Part shown: one piece after another, positions 7,165-16,375 of the stretch | How positions within the stretch are numbered: the first letter of the stretch is position 1 | Layout of the letters: each line of letters begins with the position of its first letter | DNA from: Clostridia bacterium | GTDB lineage: Bacteria > Bacillota > Clostridia > Oscillospirales > Acutalibacteraceae | Length of the DNA: 64,000 nt | Assembly (NCBI GenBank): GCA_017416485.1 | Contig: JAFQCH010000009.1 | Span: forward strand, 17,654 to 81,653 | Direction: 5' to 3' | Notes under the pieces: model-generated | What the model saw: the letters and a program-made list of their open reading frames with translations, nothing else | What the model was told of the DNA's origin: nothing | The model's database searches: none | Program-made: the position numbers and the translations under genes

Positions 7165-9177
7165 ATGTCAAATACGATTCACAACATCGGAATACTTGCA
7201 CATGTTGACGCGGGCAAAACAACACTGACCGAGCAACTTTTGTTTCTGACAGGTGCAGTGCGTTCTGCAGGCAGTGTGGACGAGGGCACAACGGCAACCG
7301 ATACACTCTCTGTTGAAAAACAGAGGGGTATTTCGGTGCGTGCGGCATCGGCTGCCTGCGAATGGAACGGTGTAAAAATCAACATCGTCGACACCCCGGG
7401 CCACATTGACTTTGCAGGCGAGGTGGAACGTACACTGCATGCACTCGACTATGCGGTTGTGGTCATTTCGGCTGTGGATGGTGTGCGGGCACATACGGAA
7501 AACATACTGCACTCCCTGCGGAAAACAGATTTACCATTTGCGATATTCATCAATAAAACCGATCGCACGGGCAGCGATATACAATCGGTTCTGAATGAAC
7601 TCAAAGATGTTTGCAAGCAGGCTTTTTTGCCACTTTCTACAGTCGCCAATGAAGGTACACTGCAGGTTGCTGTTTCCGTTTTATCGGAAGTACAATTTGC
7701 ACAAACCGCAACCGAAGTGATTGCAGACATCAACGAAGAAGCGGAAGAAGCCTTTTTGTGTGATTCGTTTTTGTCAAAAGAACGATCAGAGAATCTCATA
7801 AGACAGGAAATTGCTGCCTGCAGACTCGTTCCCGTTTTGTGCGGCAGTGCAAAACTCGGCATCGGCGTGAAAGAACTTGCCGACGTGCTGACGAAGTTTT
7901 TACCCTCCTCTGACCGCAGAAAAACAGATGATTTATGCGGCATTATTTATAAAATCGAACACGACAAAACACAGGGCAAAATTGCCCACATCCGTTTGTT
8001 TGGCGGTGAACTTGAGAACCGAAAAGAAATCACGCTGTTTTCTCCTGACATGACCGCAGCAACAAATGAATCCGATGCGGTAGCAACCGAAGAAAAACCG
8101 CCTGCAAAAGAAAAAATATCACAAATCAAGACCTTCAACGGTGCAAAACGTAACGACAGCGGGATTATTCGCAGCGGCGACATTGCCGCCGTCAGCGGGC
8201 TTACAAGTGCAAAAACAGGCATGTTTGTCGGCTCTCTCGGCTCGCTGACCGACACCGCACTTGTGCATCCGTTTTTACGTGTCAAGGTGACCCCCGCTGA
8301 CGGCGATGCAAAAAAAATACCGCCTCTTGCGGCGGCACTCAAAGAATTATCGGACGAAGAACCCCATCTCGATGCAAAATGGGAAAACGGGCTGACGGAA
8401 ATCACCATCAACACAACGGGCAGAATTCAGCTCGAAGTGCTTGACAATCTTTTAAAAGAACGCTATGACCTGCACGCGTCCTTTTCCCCGCCGACCGTTA
8501 TTTACAAAGAAACCCCGACCATGGCGGGCACTGGCGGTGCGCGGTACACGATGCCAAAACCCTGTTGGGCATGCGTGGATTTTCACTTTGAACCCATGCC
8601 GCGCGGCTACGGTGTTTCCTACCACGGCAAGCTCCCCTTTGACCAATGCCAGTATCGCTATCAGGCGCACATCCACACGTCATTCTTAAACACCTGCATT
8701 CCGCAGGGCTTATACGGTTGGGAAGTAACAGACTTCAAATGTACTTTAATCGGCGGTGAACATCATCTGATTCACACCCACCCGCTTGACTTTTTCGTGG
8801 CAACCCCGATGGCATTCATGAACACCTTGCAGAACACAGGCTCGACCATCCTTGAACCGCTGTTAAAAATACGCATCACTGCCCCCGCTGACCTTTCGGG
8901 TAAAATTTTGGGCGAGATCGTAAAAACGGGCGGCGAATGCGACAGCCCCGTTGTGCATTTGCAGACAATGCACACAGAAGCCATCATCCCCGTTGCAACA
9001 AGCATGGATCTGCCCACAAAAATTGCGGTGCTTTCCTCTGGCAAAGCGGTTTTAAGCCAACAGTTTTACGGCTACCGCGAATGCAAAGACGGCTCGGAGC
9101 ACATTTCTCCGCGCCGCGGTGTGGACCCGCTTGACCGTTCCAAATGGATCCTTTGGGCAAGAGGGGCATATCAATAA
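7165..9177 (+). CDS. TetM-like translational GTPase (ribosomal-protection superfamily, divergent)
   Basis: 670 residues from ATG 7165; an in-frame ATG at 7114 was rejected because it lies before the glnA terminator, while TTTGGAG precedes 7165. The N-terminus is an EF-G-type GTPase: AHVDAGKTT (P-loop), RGISVRAAS, DTPGHIDF (G3), NKTD (G4). Domains II-V follow in TetM order, with EITINTTGRIQLEVLDNLL (domain III) and GLYGWEVTDFKC plus the C-terminal ISPRRGVDPLDRSKWI (domains IV-V). In TetM the domain IV loop YYSPVSTPADF displaces tetracycline; from my memory of that sequence the aligned stretch here is HHLIHTHPLDF, losing Ser-Pro-Val. The protein may therefore be a housekeeping ribosome-acting factor rather than a resistance determinant. 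It is flanked by terminators and not by mobile genes. Confidence 0.85.
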   Translation: MSNTIHNIGILAHVDAGKTTLTEQLLFLTGAVRSAGSVDEGTTATDTLSVEKQRGISVRAASAACEWNGVKINIVDTPGHIDFAGEVERTLHALDYAVVVISAVDGVRAHTENILHSLRKTDLPFAIFINKTDRTGSDIQSVLNELKDVCKQAFLPLSTVANEGTLQVAVSVLSEVQFAQTATEVIADINEEAEEAFLCDSFLSKERSENLIRQEIAACRLVPVLCGSAKLGIGVKELADVLTKFLPSSDRRKTDDLCGIIYKIEHDKTQGKIAHIRLFGGELENRKEITLFSPDMTAATNESDAVATEEKPPAKEKISQIKTFNGAKRNDSGIIRSGDIAAVSGLTSAKTGMFVGSLGSLTDTALVHPFLRVKVTPADGDAKKIPPLAAALKELSDEEPHLDAKWENGLTEITINTTGRIQLEVLDNLLKERYDLHASFSPPTVIYKETPTMAGTGGARYTMPKPCWACVDFHFEPMPRGYGVSYHGKLPFDQCQYRYQAHIHTSFLNTCIPQGLYGWEVTDFKCTLIGGEHHLIHTHPLDFFVATPMAFMNTLQNTGSTILEPLLKIRITAPADLSGKILGEIVKTGGECDSPVVHLQTMHTEAIIPVATSMDLPTKIAVLSSGKAVLSQQFYGYRECKDGSEHISPRRGVDPLDRSKWILWARGAYQ

Positions 9178-9181
9178 TGAT

Positions 9182-9217
9182 AAAAAGACGGATTCCGTGC
9201 GAAATCCGTCTTTTTTG
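9182..9217. terminator. Bidirectional terminator between the GTPase and htrA
   Basis: AAAAAGACGGATT paired with AATCCGTCTTTTTT around CCGTGCG; A-run on one side and T-run on the other serve both convergent genes. Confidence 0.85.
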
Positions 9218-9221
9218 CTGT

Positions 9222-10880
9222 TTAATAGTCAAATACGTTTGTGTAATCCGTTCTCGGTTCCCCGGGAACATATTCGTCGAGTGTCAGCGACACCTGCGAA
9301 CTTGAACCGTAAGCGGCGGCATACACGGTCAGGGTGATACTGTCGCCTGCTCTTTTGCCACTTAATGCAGAGCCGAAATCGTCCACATCGCGCACGGTTT
9401 TGCCGTCCACGGCGGTAATGACATCGCCTTCGTCCAATCCTGCGTGATCGGCGGCAGAGCCCGCTTCAACGGCAACGATATAGCAACCGTACGGCAGGCC
9501 GTTGGAACGGCTTGTGTTGGTATAAAGCGACACCCCGACCGACGGCTTGCCCGTAACATAACCGACATTGACGATATCCGAAATCATATACTTGACATCG
9601 TCGATCGGAATACAGAAGCCGAGACCTTCGATGGTGCTCGATGCGTATTTTGCACTTGCAATGCCAACCACTTCGCCTTTGGCATTGAAAACGGGGCCGC
9701 CCGAATTGCCCGAGTTGATGGCGGCATCGGTCTGGAACATATTGATAACAGAGCCCGTTTCGGTGGTGACGGAACGTTCAAGATAACTGACAACTCCCTG
9801 TGTGAGAGTATATTGCAATTCACCGAGCGCATTGCCGATGATCAGCAAAGTGTCACCGACTTCAAGGGATTTACTGTCACCCAATTCCACAGCCTGGAAA
9901 GTACCGCTGACCTTGAGCACGGCAATGTCGTTGCTTTCTTCAAAGCCGACTAATTTTGCACTGTGCTCCTTGCCGTCATAGTCGGTGGCAATAAAGGTGG
10001 TGGCACCCTCCACAACGTGATAATTGGTCAGAATATAACCGTCTTCAGTCAGGAAGAAGCCCGAGCCGGAAGACACAAATTCCTGCTGCTGTGAACCGAA
10101 GAAGAAGCCGTAATTCACGGTTCTGACACCCTTTGCAGTGATATTGACAACGGCATTGACATTCTGCTTGTAAATGTCGCTTGCGGTTGCGCTGTTTGCC
10201 ACAGGCACGGTGGGTTCCGGTTGCGTTTGTGTTTGGGTAGGTGCGGTTGTGTCGGGTTGCTGTTCATAAATATTGATATTGTATGACCCCGTTGTGGAAG
10301 CAGTGGTCATGGTTGCTTTGAATTCCTGCAAAGCATCTTTGACTGCTGATTTCGAAGACACATAGCCCGAAACACTGCCCACCACAAGGCACAGCACAAG
10401 GCACAAAAACACCTGCCCGAAGGACATTCTGCTTTTGGGCTTTTTTTCTTTTTTCTCTTTCTTTTGCTTTTTGGACTTTACCGTTTTTGCGGCGGTTTCC
10501 GTTTTGGGTGCGGAATACGGATTCGCATTCTGCTGCGGTGCCGTGTAATAAGAATACTGCGGTTTGGGAGCAGAATAAGCGGGTTCCTGTTGCGGTTGCA
10601 CAGGCGGTGCATAAGACTGTGCCTGCGTTTTTTCGGCAGGTTGCGGCTGTTGATAACGCGAATAAGCGTAGGTGCAACCGTTATCGGTCGGATTCGTTGA
10701 ACGATAAAATGAATCCACTTTCTGCTGCACGGTCTGCACTTTTTCTTCCTGCACAGGTTGTTCGGCAACGGGTGTTTCCGTCACCGGCGCAGATTCAACC
10801 GCCGGCTCTTTATTTTCCGTTTCCTTTTCTGTTTTTACAGGCATGGGATTGCCAAACAAATCGAAACGATTTTCATCCAT
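9222..10880 (-). CDS. HtrA/DegP-family S1C serine protease with PDZ domain, membrane-anchored
   Basis: 552 residues; start preceded by AAAGGATG. Residues 1-150 are a cytoplasmic, Pro/Gln/Tyr-rich low-complexity region ending in a lysine block. One membrane helix spans about 155-175 (VFLCLVLCLVVGSVSGYVSS). Outside the membrane, residues 255-430 form a trypsin-like domain with the catalytic triad His288 (TNYHVV), Asp318 (ESNDIAVL) and Ser393 (GNSGGPVF). Residues about 450-540 are a PDZ domain (GSAADHAGLDEGDVITAVDG). The protein degrades or refolds misfolded exported proteins. A palindrome AAAACGAT-T-ATCGTTTT (10907-10923) lies upstream and may be an operator. It follows rqcP by 95 nt on the same strand. 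Confidence 0.93.
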   Translation of the reverse strand: MDENRFDLFGNPMPVKTEKETENKEPAVESAPVTETPVAEQPVQEEKVQTVQQKVDSFYRSTNPTDNGCTYAYSRYQQPQPAEKTQAQSYAPPVQPQQEPAYSAPKPQYSYYTAPQQNANPYSAPKTETAAKTVKSKKQKKEKKEKKPKSRMSFGQVFLCLVLCLVVGSVSGYVSSKSAVKDALQEFKATMTTASTTGSYNINIYEQQPDTTAPTQTQTQPEPTVPVANSATASDIYKQNVNAVVNITAKGVRTVNYGFFFGSQQQEFVSSGSGFFLTEDGYILTNYHVVEGATTFIATDYDGKEHSAKLVGFEESNDIAVLKVSGTFQAVELGDSKSLEVGDTLLIIGNALGELQYTLTQGVVSYLERSVTTETGSVINMFQTDAAINSGNSGGPVFNAKGEVVGIASAKYASSTIEGLGFCIPIDDVKYMISDIVNVGYVTGKPSVGVSLYTNTSRSNGLPYGCYIVAVEAGSAADHAGLDEGDVITAVDGKTVRDVDDFGSALSGKRAGDSITLTVYAAAYGSSSQVSLTLDEYVPGEPRTDYTNVFDY

Positions 10881-10975
10881 TGAAAAGTCATCCTTTCTGC
10901 AACAAAAAAACGATTATCGTTTTCTTGTTCTCATACTAAATGCACATACTTAAAGATGGCTGAAAATGAACAAAA

Positions 10976-11215
10976 TCAAATGAGTTTATACATGGAAGAA
11001 GCGGCTTCTTTGGTGGTGTGTTCGCGGATGTCCAGCACCTGCGCTTTCATAAGATTAGCGCCCATCTGAATAGCAATCACATCACCGACCTTAACTTCAT
11101 AAGAGGCGCGGGCAACTTTGCCGTTGACTTCGACGTGCTTTGCATCGCACAGTTCGTTTGCAACGGTGCGGCGCTTGACAAGGCGGGATACTTTTAAAAA
11201 TTTATCGAGTCGCAT
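10976..11215 (-). CDS. rqcP: RqcP, S4-domain RNA-binding protein of ribosome quality control
   Basis: 79 residues from the ATG at 11215, preceded by GAAAGGA; the frame is open further upstream but family members start MRLDKFLKVSRL as here. The whole protein is an S4 fold (RLVKRRTVANELCDAKHVEV, then GKVARASYEVKVGDVIAI). In Bacillus the homologue YabO/RqcP helps RqcH add alanine tails to stalled nascent chains on the 50S subunit. Its place downstream of mazG and a flippase gene matches the Bacillus yabM-yabN-yabO order, here with an HU gene inserted. Length and start are typical. Confidence 0.92.
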   Translation of the reverse strand: MRLDKFLKVSRLVKRRTVANELCDAKHVEVNGKVARASYEVKVGDVIAIQMGANLMKAQVLDIREHTTKEAASSMYKLI

Positions 11216-11248
11216 ATATAAAAATCCTTTCTTGGCGGAATTACTCAC

Positions 11249-11283
11249 AAAAAACCAAAACGGGAGAGAAAACATCTCTCCCG
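11249..11283 (-). terminator. Intrinsic terminator after the HU gene
   Basis: Stem CGGGAGAG / CTCTCCCG (11261-11283) followed on the minus strand by TTTTGGTTTTTT. Confidence 0.75.
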
Positions 11284-11301
11284 CCGGGTTTGCATTTTCA
11301 C

Positions 11302-11577
11302 TTATTTTGCAACAGCTTCCTTCAGAGCCTTGCCGGCTTTGAAAGCGGGAACCTTTGCTGCGGGGATGGTGATGGCTTCCTTGGTTGCGGGGTTGATTCC
11401 CTGCTTTTCGGCTCTTTCGCGAACCTCGAAGGTACCAAAACCGATGAGCTGAACAGCTTCGCCGGAAGCCAGTGCTTCGGTGATAGCATCCAGAACAGCG
11501 TTAACAGCAGCGTCTGCGCACTTCTTGGAAATGTTTTCCTTTGCGGCAACAGCAGCGATGAGTTCGGTTTTATTCAT
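11302..11577 (-). CDS. hup: HU-family DNA-binding protein
   Basis: 91 residues, standard HU length; start preceded by AAGGAGGAAAACAC. Sequence follows the HU consensus: [18 protein letters not shown], then the beta-arm region [20 protein letters not shown] and [19 protein letters not shown]. The arm motif RxGxNPxT is recognisable. It is a nucleoid-associated dimer that bends and compacts DNA. It sits between mazG (45 nt) and rqcP and has its own terminator, so it may also be transcribed separately at a high level. Confidence 0.96.
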   Translation of the reverse strand: MNKTELIAAVAAKENISKKCADAAVNAVLDAITEALASGEAVQLIGFGTFEVRERAEKQGINPATKEAITIPAAKVPAFKAGKALKEAVAK

Positions 11578-11622
11578 TGTGTTTTCCTCCTTTTTATTTC
11601 CAATAGCCTCGCTGAAACCAGC

Positions 11623-12429
11623 TTATGCTAATGAATTCCTTTTTACTTCGTCCCAAAGGCAGTCAAGCTCTTCAATGGACGAATTTTTCATGTCGATTCC
11701 GCGTTCAACAGCAAGTGCTTCCACCCCTGCAAAGCGGTTGCGGAACTTGTCGGTTGCGGCGGTGAGGGCTTCTTCGGCATCCACCTTCACAAAACGCGAA
11801 ACATTGACAACGGCAAACAGCAGGTCACCGAGTTCGTCGGCAATGTGCTCCTGATTCCCTTCTGCAACGGCCGCCTTCAGTTCGGCAAGCTCTTCGGGAA
11901 TTTTATCGAATGCACCCGAAACATCAGACCAATCGAATCCTGCTTTTGCGGCTTTGTGCTGAATTTTGGAACTGCGCATCAAAGCGGGCAGTTCACGCGG
12001 GACGGAATCAATGGCCTGCGTGGTAGTTTCGTGATGTTTGGAATTGCGTTTGATCGCATCCCAGTTGCTGAGCACCTCATCGGTATCCGCCACATTCACT
12101 TCACCGAACACATGCGGATGGCGTTCAACCAATTTTTTGCAGATGCCGTCGCACACTTCGGCAAAGGAAAACTCCTCTGCTTCCTGCGACAGGCGGGAAT
12201 GAAACACAACCTGCATGAGCAGATCGCCCAATTCTTCCTGCAGCATTACGGGACTTTTTTTGTTGATCGCTTCAATGACTTCGTAGGTTTCTTCAATCAG
12301 ATCTTTTTTGATGCTCTCATGAGTCTGCTCGGCATCCCACGGACAGCCGCCGGGAGAACGCAGAATTTCCATAATCTGCAACAGATCTTCGATTGTGTAT
12401 TGTTCTTTAAACTGAAAACCCGTAATCAT
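11623..12429 (-). CDS. mazG: MazG nucleoside triphosphate pyrophosphohydrolase
   Basis: 268 residues. Two MazG all-alpha modules are visible: residues about 15-120 (RSPGGCPWDAEQTHESIKKD, EELGDLLMQVVFHSRL) and about 155-255 (FDWSDVSGAFDKIPEELAEL, DELGDLLFAVVNVSRF). The E-x-x-E...E-x-x-D metal-binding residues are present. The enzyme hydrolyses NTPs or dNTPs to monophosphates and pyrophosphate, clearing damaged nucleotides and lowering ppGpp effects. It lacks the N-terminal methylase-like domain that the Bacillus orthologue YabN has. Flippase upstream (42 nt) and hup downstream suggest co-transcription. Confidence 0.95.
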   Translation of the reverse strand: MITGFQFKEQYTIEDLLQIMEILRSPGGCPWDAEQTHESIKKDLIEETYEVIEAINKKSPVMLQEELGDLLMQVVFHSRLSQEAEEFSFAEVCDGICKKLVERHPHVFGEVNVADTDEVLSNWDAIKRNSKHHETTTQAIDSVPRELPALMRSSKIQHKAAKAGFDWSDVSGAFDKIPEELAELKAAVAEGNQEHIADELGDLLFAVVNVSRFVKVDAEEALTAATDKFRNRFAGVEALAVERGIDMKNSSIEELDCLWDEVKRNSLA

Positions 12430-12471
12430 GTGTTATTTCGATTCCTTTTCATTTTTGCGACTTTATCTATT

Positions 12472-14235
12472 TTAACCTATAAGTTTGTATTTTTCAAGTA
12501 CTTTAGCAATTTTTTCTCCCTTGGGGAGCATTTTTATATCACTTTTCGGCAAACTTCTGCTCAAAAGCAGGGTAACTGCATACACAACCACTGCCGCCGC
12601 CACGGCAAAACCGCAGGCAATGTTCTCTCCGTTGAGCACGGAAATGCCTTCGAAACCGCCAAACAGCTTCTCGAACAAGGTGTTGACACACCATGCCGCA
12701 CCGCCTGCACACACAGCACAAAACAGCGGTTTGAACACGGCAGACATCCAGTTGAGCCTGATTTTTGTGGCTTTCAGAAGACTGAACAGACAAATGGCAT
12801 CAATGGTCAGATTGCAAAGGAAGGAGCCGATTGCGGCACCTTTCATATTGACAGACGGAAGGCCGACCAGAATAAAGTTTGCGATGATTTTTACCACCGC
12901 ACCGCAGGCAATGGCAACAATGGGAACCTTTTCTTTGCTGACAGCCTGCAACATGGAAACAAGCGGCTGTTCGATGGCAAGCAGAAACACGGTAAGCCCG
13001 TAAATAACAAGCACGGGGGCGATGTGTTCAATGGCAAGGGCATTTTTTTCGGAAAGCCCGTAGAATAGGGAAAGCACATCTTCGCTGAGCACGGCAAGGC
13101 CGATGCCGGCGGGAAATGCGATCATCAGGGTCATACGAACAACCGATTCGATGGAGGTTTTGATGCCGTTTTCATCGCGGTTCATCCACATTTCGCGAAG
13201 AACGGGCAAGGCACTCAAGCCGAGGGTGATGGTGAATGTGGGAACAAGGTTTTTGAACTCAAGAACGGTGTCATAGGCACCGAACAAATAGTCCTTGAGT
13301 TCGGTGGTGGCGGTGAAACCGAGGGTTTGCACCACATTGGCAAATTCAGAATTGAACAGGCTTGGGAATTCATCAAGCACATATTGCAGACGGTTCTGCA
13401 CCGTCCAGTTATCAATGAGCGTGGTCACATTGGAAACGATGGCGCTTGTTGCCATGGGAACAGACAGGGTAAGAAGCTGTTTGCGCAGGGTTTTGGCGGG
13501 CAGACTTTCGGGCGAAGACAGCAATTCTGCTTCCGTGATGCCGTCCTTTTTGCTGCGGTAGCGGATAAACAGATACAGAAAACTGAAGATGGAGCCGATG
13601 GTGACACCTGCAATGGCACCTGCCGCGGCATAAGCACTGACAGTATCGGAAACGACATTATTGAGCACGGGAATTTTGTCGAGGAACGGAATCACACCTG
13701 CGGTGACAAGGTTGATGGCAACAAAACCGAAAATAAGTTTGCCTGCCGCTTCATAAATCTGCGACATGGCGGAAGGGGTCATGTTGCGCATACCCTGATA
13801 ATAGCCGCGGTAGCTGGACATGATGCAGCAGAAGAACATGGACGGAGCCAGCGTGAGAATGGCGGGAATGGCATTGAGCATGTTGACAGATAAGGCATAG
13901 GGATAAGCCAGAAGCAACACCAACACCGTGCAGACAATACCCATGGTGATGAACAACTGATTGGATGCCTTCATGAGGGTGCGGACATCTTTGAACCGTT
14001 CCTTGGCGGCATATTCCGCAACCATACGCGACACGGCGGTTGGAAGCCCTGCAAGGGCAATGGAATAAATGGGAGTATAAATATTATATGCGGTCGCGTA
14101 ATAAGCTCTGCCTTCAAAGCTGATGGCATAGGTCATATAGATTTTGAAAAAGACGCTGATGATCTTCACCACAACGACTGCCATGGAAAGAATCATTGCA
14201 CCGTTGAGCAGGGATTGCTTTTTGCGTTCTGCCAT
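12472..14235 (-). CDS. MOP-superfamily flippase (SpoVB/MurJ-like polysaccharide exporter)
   Basis: 587 residues with about 14 hydrophobic segments over its length; start follows AGGGAGAGGAAAAC. The N-terminus (LLNGAMILSMAVVVVKIISVFFKIY) and the motif AYNIYTPIYSIALAGLPTAV match the SpoVB/YabM branch of the MATE-like MOP superfamily, which flips lipid-linked sugars such as lipid II across the membrane for cell wall or spore cortex synthesis. The order flippase-mazG-(hup)-rqcP follows the Bacillus yabM-yabN-yabO cluster, supporting the SpoVB/YabM assignment. Whether this one serves vegetative wall, cortex or another polymer cannot be decided from the sequence. Confidence 0.88.
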   Translation of the reverse strand: MAERKKQSLLNGAMILSMAVVVVKIISVFFKIYMTYAISFEGRAYYATAYNIYTPIYSIALAGLPTAVSRMVAEYAAKERFKDVRTLMKASNQLFITMGIVCTVLVLLLAYPYALSVNMLNAIPAILTLAPSMFFCCIMSSYRGYYQGMRNMTPSAMSQIYEAAGKLIFGFVAINLVTAGVIPFLDKIPVLNNVVSDTVSAYAAAGAIAGVTIGSIFSFLYLFIRYRSKKDGITEAELLSSPESLPAKTLRKQLLTLSVPMATSAIVSNVTTLIDNWTVQNRLQYVLDEFPSLFNSEFANVVQTLGFTATTELKDYLFGAYDTVLEFKNLVPTFTITLGLSALPVLREMWMNRDENGIKTSIESVVRMTLMIAFPAGIGLAVLSEDVLSLFYGLSEKNALAIEHIAPVLVIYGLTVFLLAIEQPLVSMLQAVSKEKVPIVAIACGAVVKIIANFILVGLPSVNMKGAAIGSFLCNLTIDAICLFSLLKATKIRLNWMSAVFKPLFCAVCAGGAAWCVNTLFEKLFGGFEGISVLNGENIACGFAVAAAVVVYAVTLLLSRSLPKSDIKMLPKGEKIAKVLEKYKLIG

Positions 14236-14272
14236 GTTTTCCTCTCCCTTTTTTTGCTGTTGATCGGTTTAT

Positions 14273-15739
14273 TTATATGCGCACTTCACCGTAAAAAGAA
14301 GCAATGCGGTCTTTGCGGGCAAGCAGCTCGTCAAAACGGCTGACATATTCATAAGGATATTTAAAATTGAAGATGCGTTCGATTTTTGCGGAATGCGGGT
14401 CTTTGAGTTTGGTGACCGCACCACCGCCCGAAGCGAGCACGGTGTGGACTTCTTCCATCATATAAACATTGTAGATGCACTCTTTGCCCGGCTTGCACCA
14501 GCCGACATTTTCAAGATTGCCGATGCACTTGCTCTGACGGTACATATAATACGGCTTATAGCCTGCCGCGGTGAGCAGTTCACTTGCCGTGTCGAGCATC
14601 TGCACGGTGTCCTTGGCGGCTTTGTGCCATTCGTGCTCGGTGACAAGCTCACTTGAGCGTTTGAGGGCAAGGGTGTGCACGGTGATGTTTTCGGGGTCGA
14701 GTGCAATTGCCTGCCGAATGCTGTCGGCAAAACTGTCGGGGCTATCCCCGGGAAGACCTGCAATGAGGTCCATATTGATATTATCAAACCCGATTTCACG
14801 GGCGGTATTGAAAGCGGAATAAAAATCTGCCACGGTGTGCTTTCTGCCGATCAGGCTAAGCACATTGTCGTTGAAGGTCTGGGGGTTTACACTGATGCGG
14901 GTGACTCCTGCATCAAACAAAACCTGCAATTTTTCCCTTGTGATGGTGTCGGGTCTGCCCGCTTCGACGGTGTATTCACGCACCTTTGCAAGGTCGATGG
15001 CGTTTTTTACGGCATCGGTGATTTCCTTCAATTGTTCTGCGGTAAGCGAGGTCGGCGTGCCGCCGCCGATATAAAACGACAGCGTCTGCAAACCCAATTC
15101 GTCTGCAATGCGGGCATTTTCCGTGATTTCACGGCACAAAAGTGCAGTGTAGTCGGGAATGAGTTTTGCCGCCTGCTTGACGGAATGCGACACAAACGAG
15201 CAATAACTGCAACGGCTGGGGCAAAACGGAACAGAGGCATACTGCGACACACTGTTTTCGTCCGACAGTGCCACCACGGCATCTTCCGCTTCTGCCACAC
15301 TGACGGCAAGTTGAGCCTTCGCAGGGCTGACTTCGAGGAAATTCACAAAACGGTCGATGGCCTTTTCCACACCGAATTGTTCAATATAAGAACGCATGAG
15401 TTTGGACGGACGCACACCCGTCATCAATCCCCACGGCGGCTTGTAGCCGGTTAATTCAGTCAGGCATTCGCACAGTGCGGATGCCATCAGCCATTCGCCG
15501 TCTGCGCACAGCAGTTGGGCATCGGTTGCAAAGCGGGTGGCTGTTGCCGTTTGATTGTGCAAAACGGCTTTTGCAAAAAGATCTGCCCCGCCGTCTGTTT
15601 TTGTAAGAATGGTCGAAAACATCCCGTCCGTATCGGGCAGGTCTTCTTCGAGTGTGACAATCTTTTCCATGGGGAAAAAGATGCGCACGATGTTTTCCAT
15701 TTCAAACAGATAGTCGTGGTTTTTGCAGATCAGAAACAT
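14273..15739 (-). CDS. hemZ: Oxygen-independent coproporphyrinogen III oxidase-like radical SAM protein HemZ
   Basis: 488 residues; start preceded by CGGAGAAA. The radical-SAM cluster motif is Cys173-x3-Cys177-x2-Cys180 (FCPSRCSYCSF). HemN-type motifs follow: FYIGGGTPTSL, VEAGRPDTIT, RISVNPQTF and NMDLIAGLPGDS. The extra 165-residue N-terminal region (LTGYKPPWGLMTGVRPSKLM) is the mark of the HemZ subfamily. The reaction would be anaerobic decarboxylation of coproporphyrinogen III or a related radical-SAM step. It closes the recJ-rel-dtd-MBL-hemZ unit, an order common in Clostridia. Because many HemN-like proteins are not heme enzymes, the exact reaction is inferred. Confidence 0.9.
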   Translation of the reverse strand: MFLICKNHDYLFEMENIVRIFFPMEKIVTLEEDLPDTDGMFSTILTKTDGGADLFAKAVLHNQTATATRFATDAQLLCADGEWLMASALCECLTELTGYKPPWGLMTGVRPSKLMRSYIEQFGVEKAIDRFVNFLEVSPAKAQLAVSVAEAEDAVVALSDENSVSQYASVPFCPSRCSYCSFVSHSVKQAAKLIPDYTALLCREITENARIADELGLQTLSFYIGGGTPTSLTAEQLKEITDAVKNAIDLAKVREYTVEAGRPDTITREKLQVLFDAGVTRISVNPQTFNDNVLSLIGRKHTVADFYSAFNTAREIGFDNINMDLIAGLPGDSPDSFADSIRQAIALDPENITVHTLALKRSSELVTEHEWHKAAKDTVQMLDTASELLTAAGYKPYYMYRQSKCIGNLENVGWCKPGKECIYNVYMMEEVHTVLASGGGAVTKLKDPHSAKIERIFNFKYPYEYVSRFDELLARKDRIASFYGEVRI

Positions 15740-15754
15740 ATATTTTCTCCGTTT

Positions 15755-16375
15755 TTACAGATACGGATTGTATTTTCTTTCGTGGACAAGGGTGGTTTCT
15801 TCGTTGTGGCCGGGCAGCACACGCAGATCATCGGCAAGGGCAGACAATCTTTGCAGGGACTGCTTCATCTTCACGGCATCACCGCCGGGGAAATCGACTC
15901 TGCCGCAGGTTTCCTTAAACAGTGTATCGCCCGAAAACAGCGTTTCGCCGCAAAGATAGCAGACGCTGCCCTCGGTATGCCCGGGGGTATGCAAAACTTT
16001 GATAACACTTTCACCAAGTTGAATTTCATCCCCTTCGGCTACGGTGATATCGGCATAATATTCCAGTTTTTTGGCAGGCTCCCAACGGCAAAGCGCCTTT
16101 TCGCGGTCGTGCAGGCAATCTGCATCCGCGGCATGAATAACGATTTTGCCGCCGAAGTTTTCGAGCATATCGCCAAGGCCCAGAATGTGGTCAAAATGGC
16201 CGTGGGTCAGCAGAATATATTCAACCCCGTCGGGGGCATTTTCCTTGAGGAATTCAATTTGCCTTGTACGGATGGGCGGACAGTCCACAATGGCCTTTTT
16301 GCCGCTGGCAACATCCGTGACAAGATATAAATTCGTTCCGATGGAACTACTTGTAATTACCTTAATATCAATCAT
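15755..16375 (-). CDS. Glyoxalase II-like MBL-fold metallohydrolase
   Basis: 206 residues. The metal-binding motifs of the metallo-beta-lactamase fold are complete: LLTHGHFDHILG, LHTPGHTEGSVC, LFSGDTLF and a final LPGHNEETT. The size and motif spacing fit hydroxyacylglutathione hydrolase-like proteins of Firmicutes, which hydrolyse thioesters or have unassigned substrates. Start codon overlaps the stop of dtd by 4 nt, so translation is coupled. Catalytic residues look intact; the substrate is unknown. Confidence 0.9.
   Translation of the reverse strand: MIDIKVITSSSIGTNLYLVTDVASGKKAIVDCPPIRTRQIEFLKENAPDGVEYILLTHGHFDHILGLGDMLENFGGKIVIHAADADCLHDREKALCRWEPAKKLEYYADITVAEGDEIQLGESVIKVLHTPGHTEGSVCYLCGETLFSGDTLFKETCGRVDFPGGDAVKMKQSLQRLSALADDLRVLPGHNEETTLVHERKYNPYL

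Noticed and set aside
7165..9177. Acquired tetracycline resistance gene
   Set aside because: Only superfamily-level similarity, altered domain IV loop, and no mobile context; annotated as a TetM-like GTPase instead.
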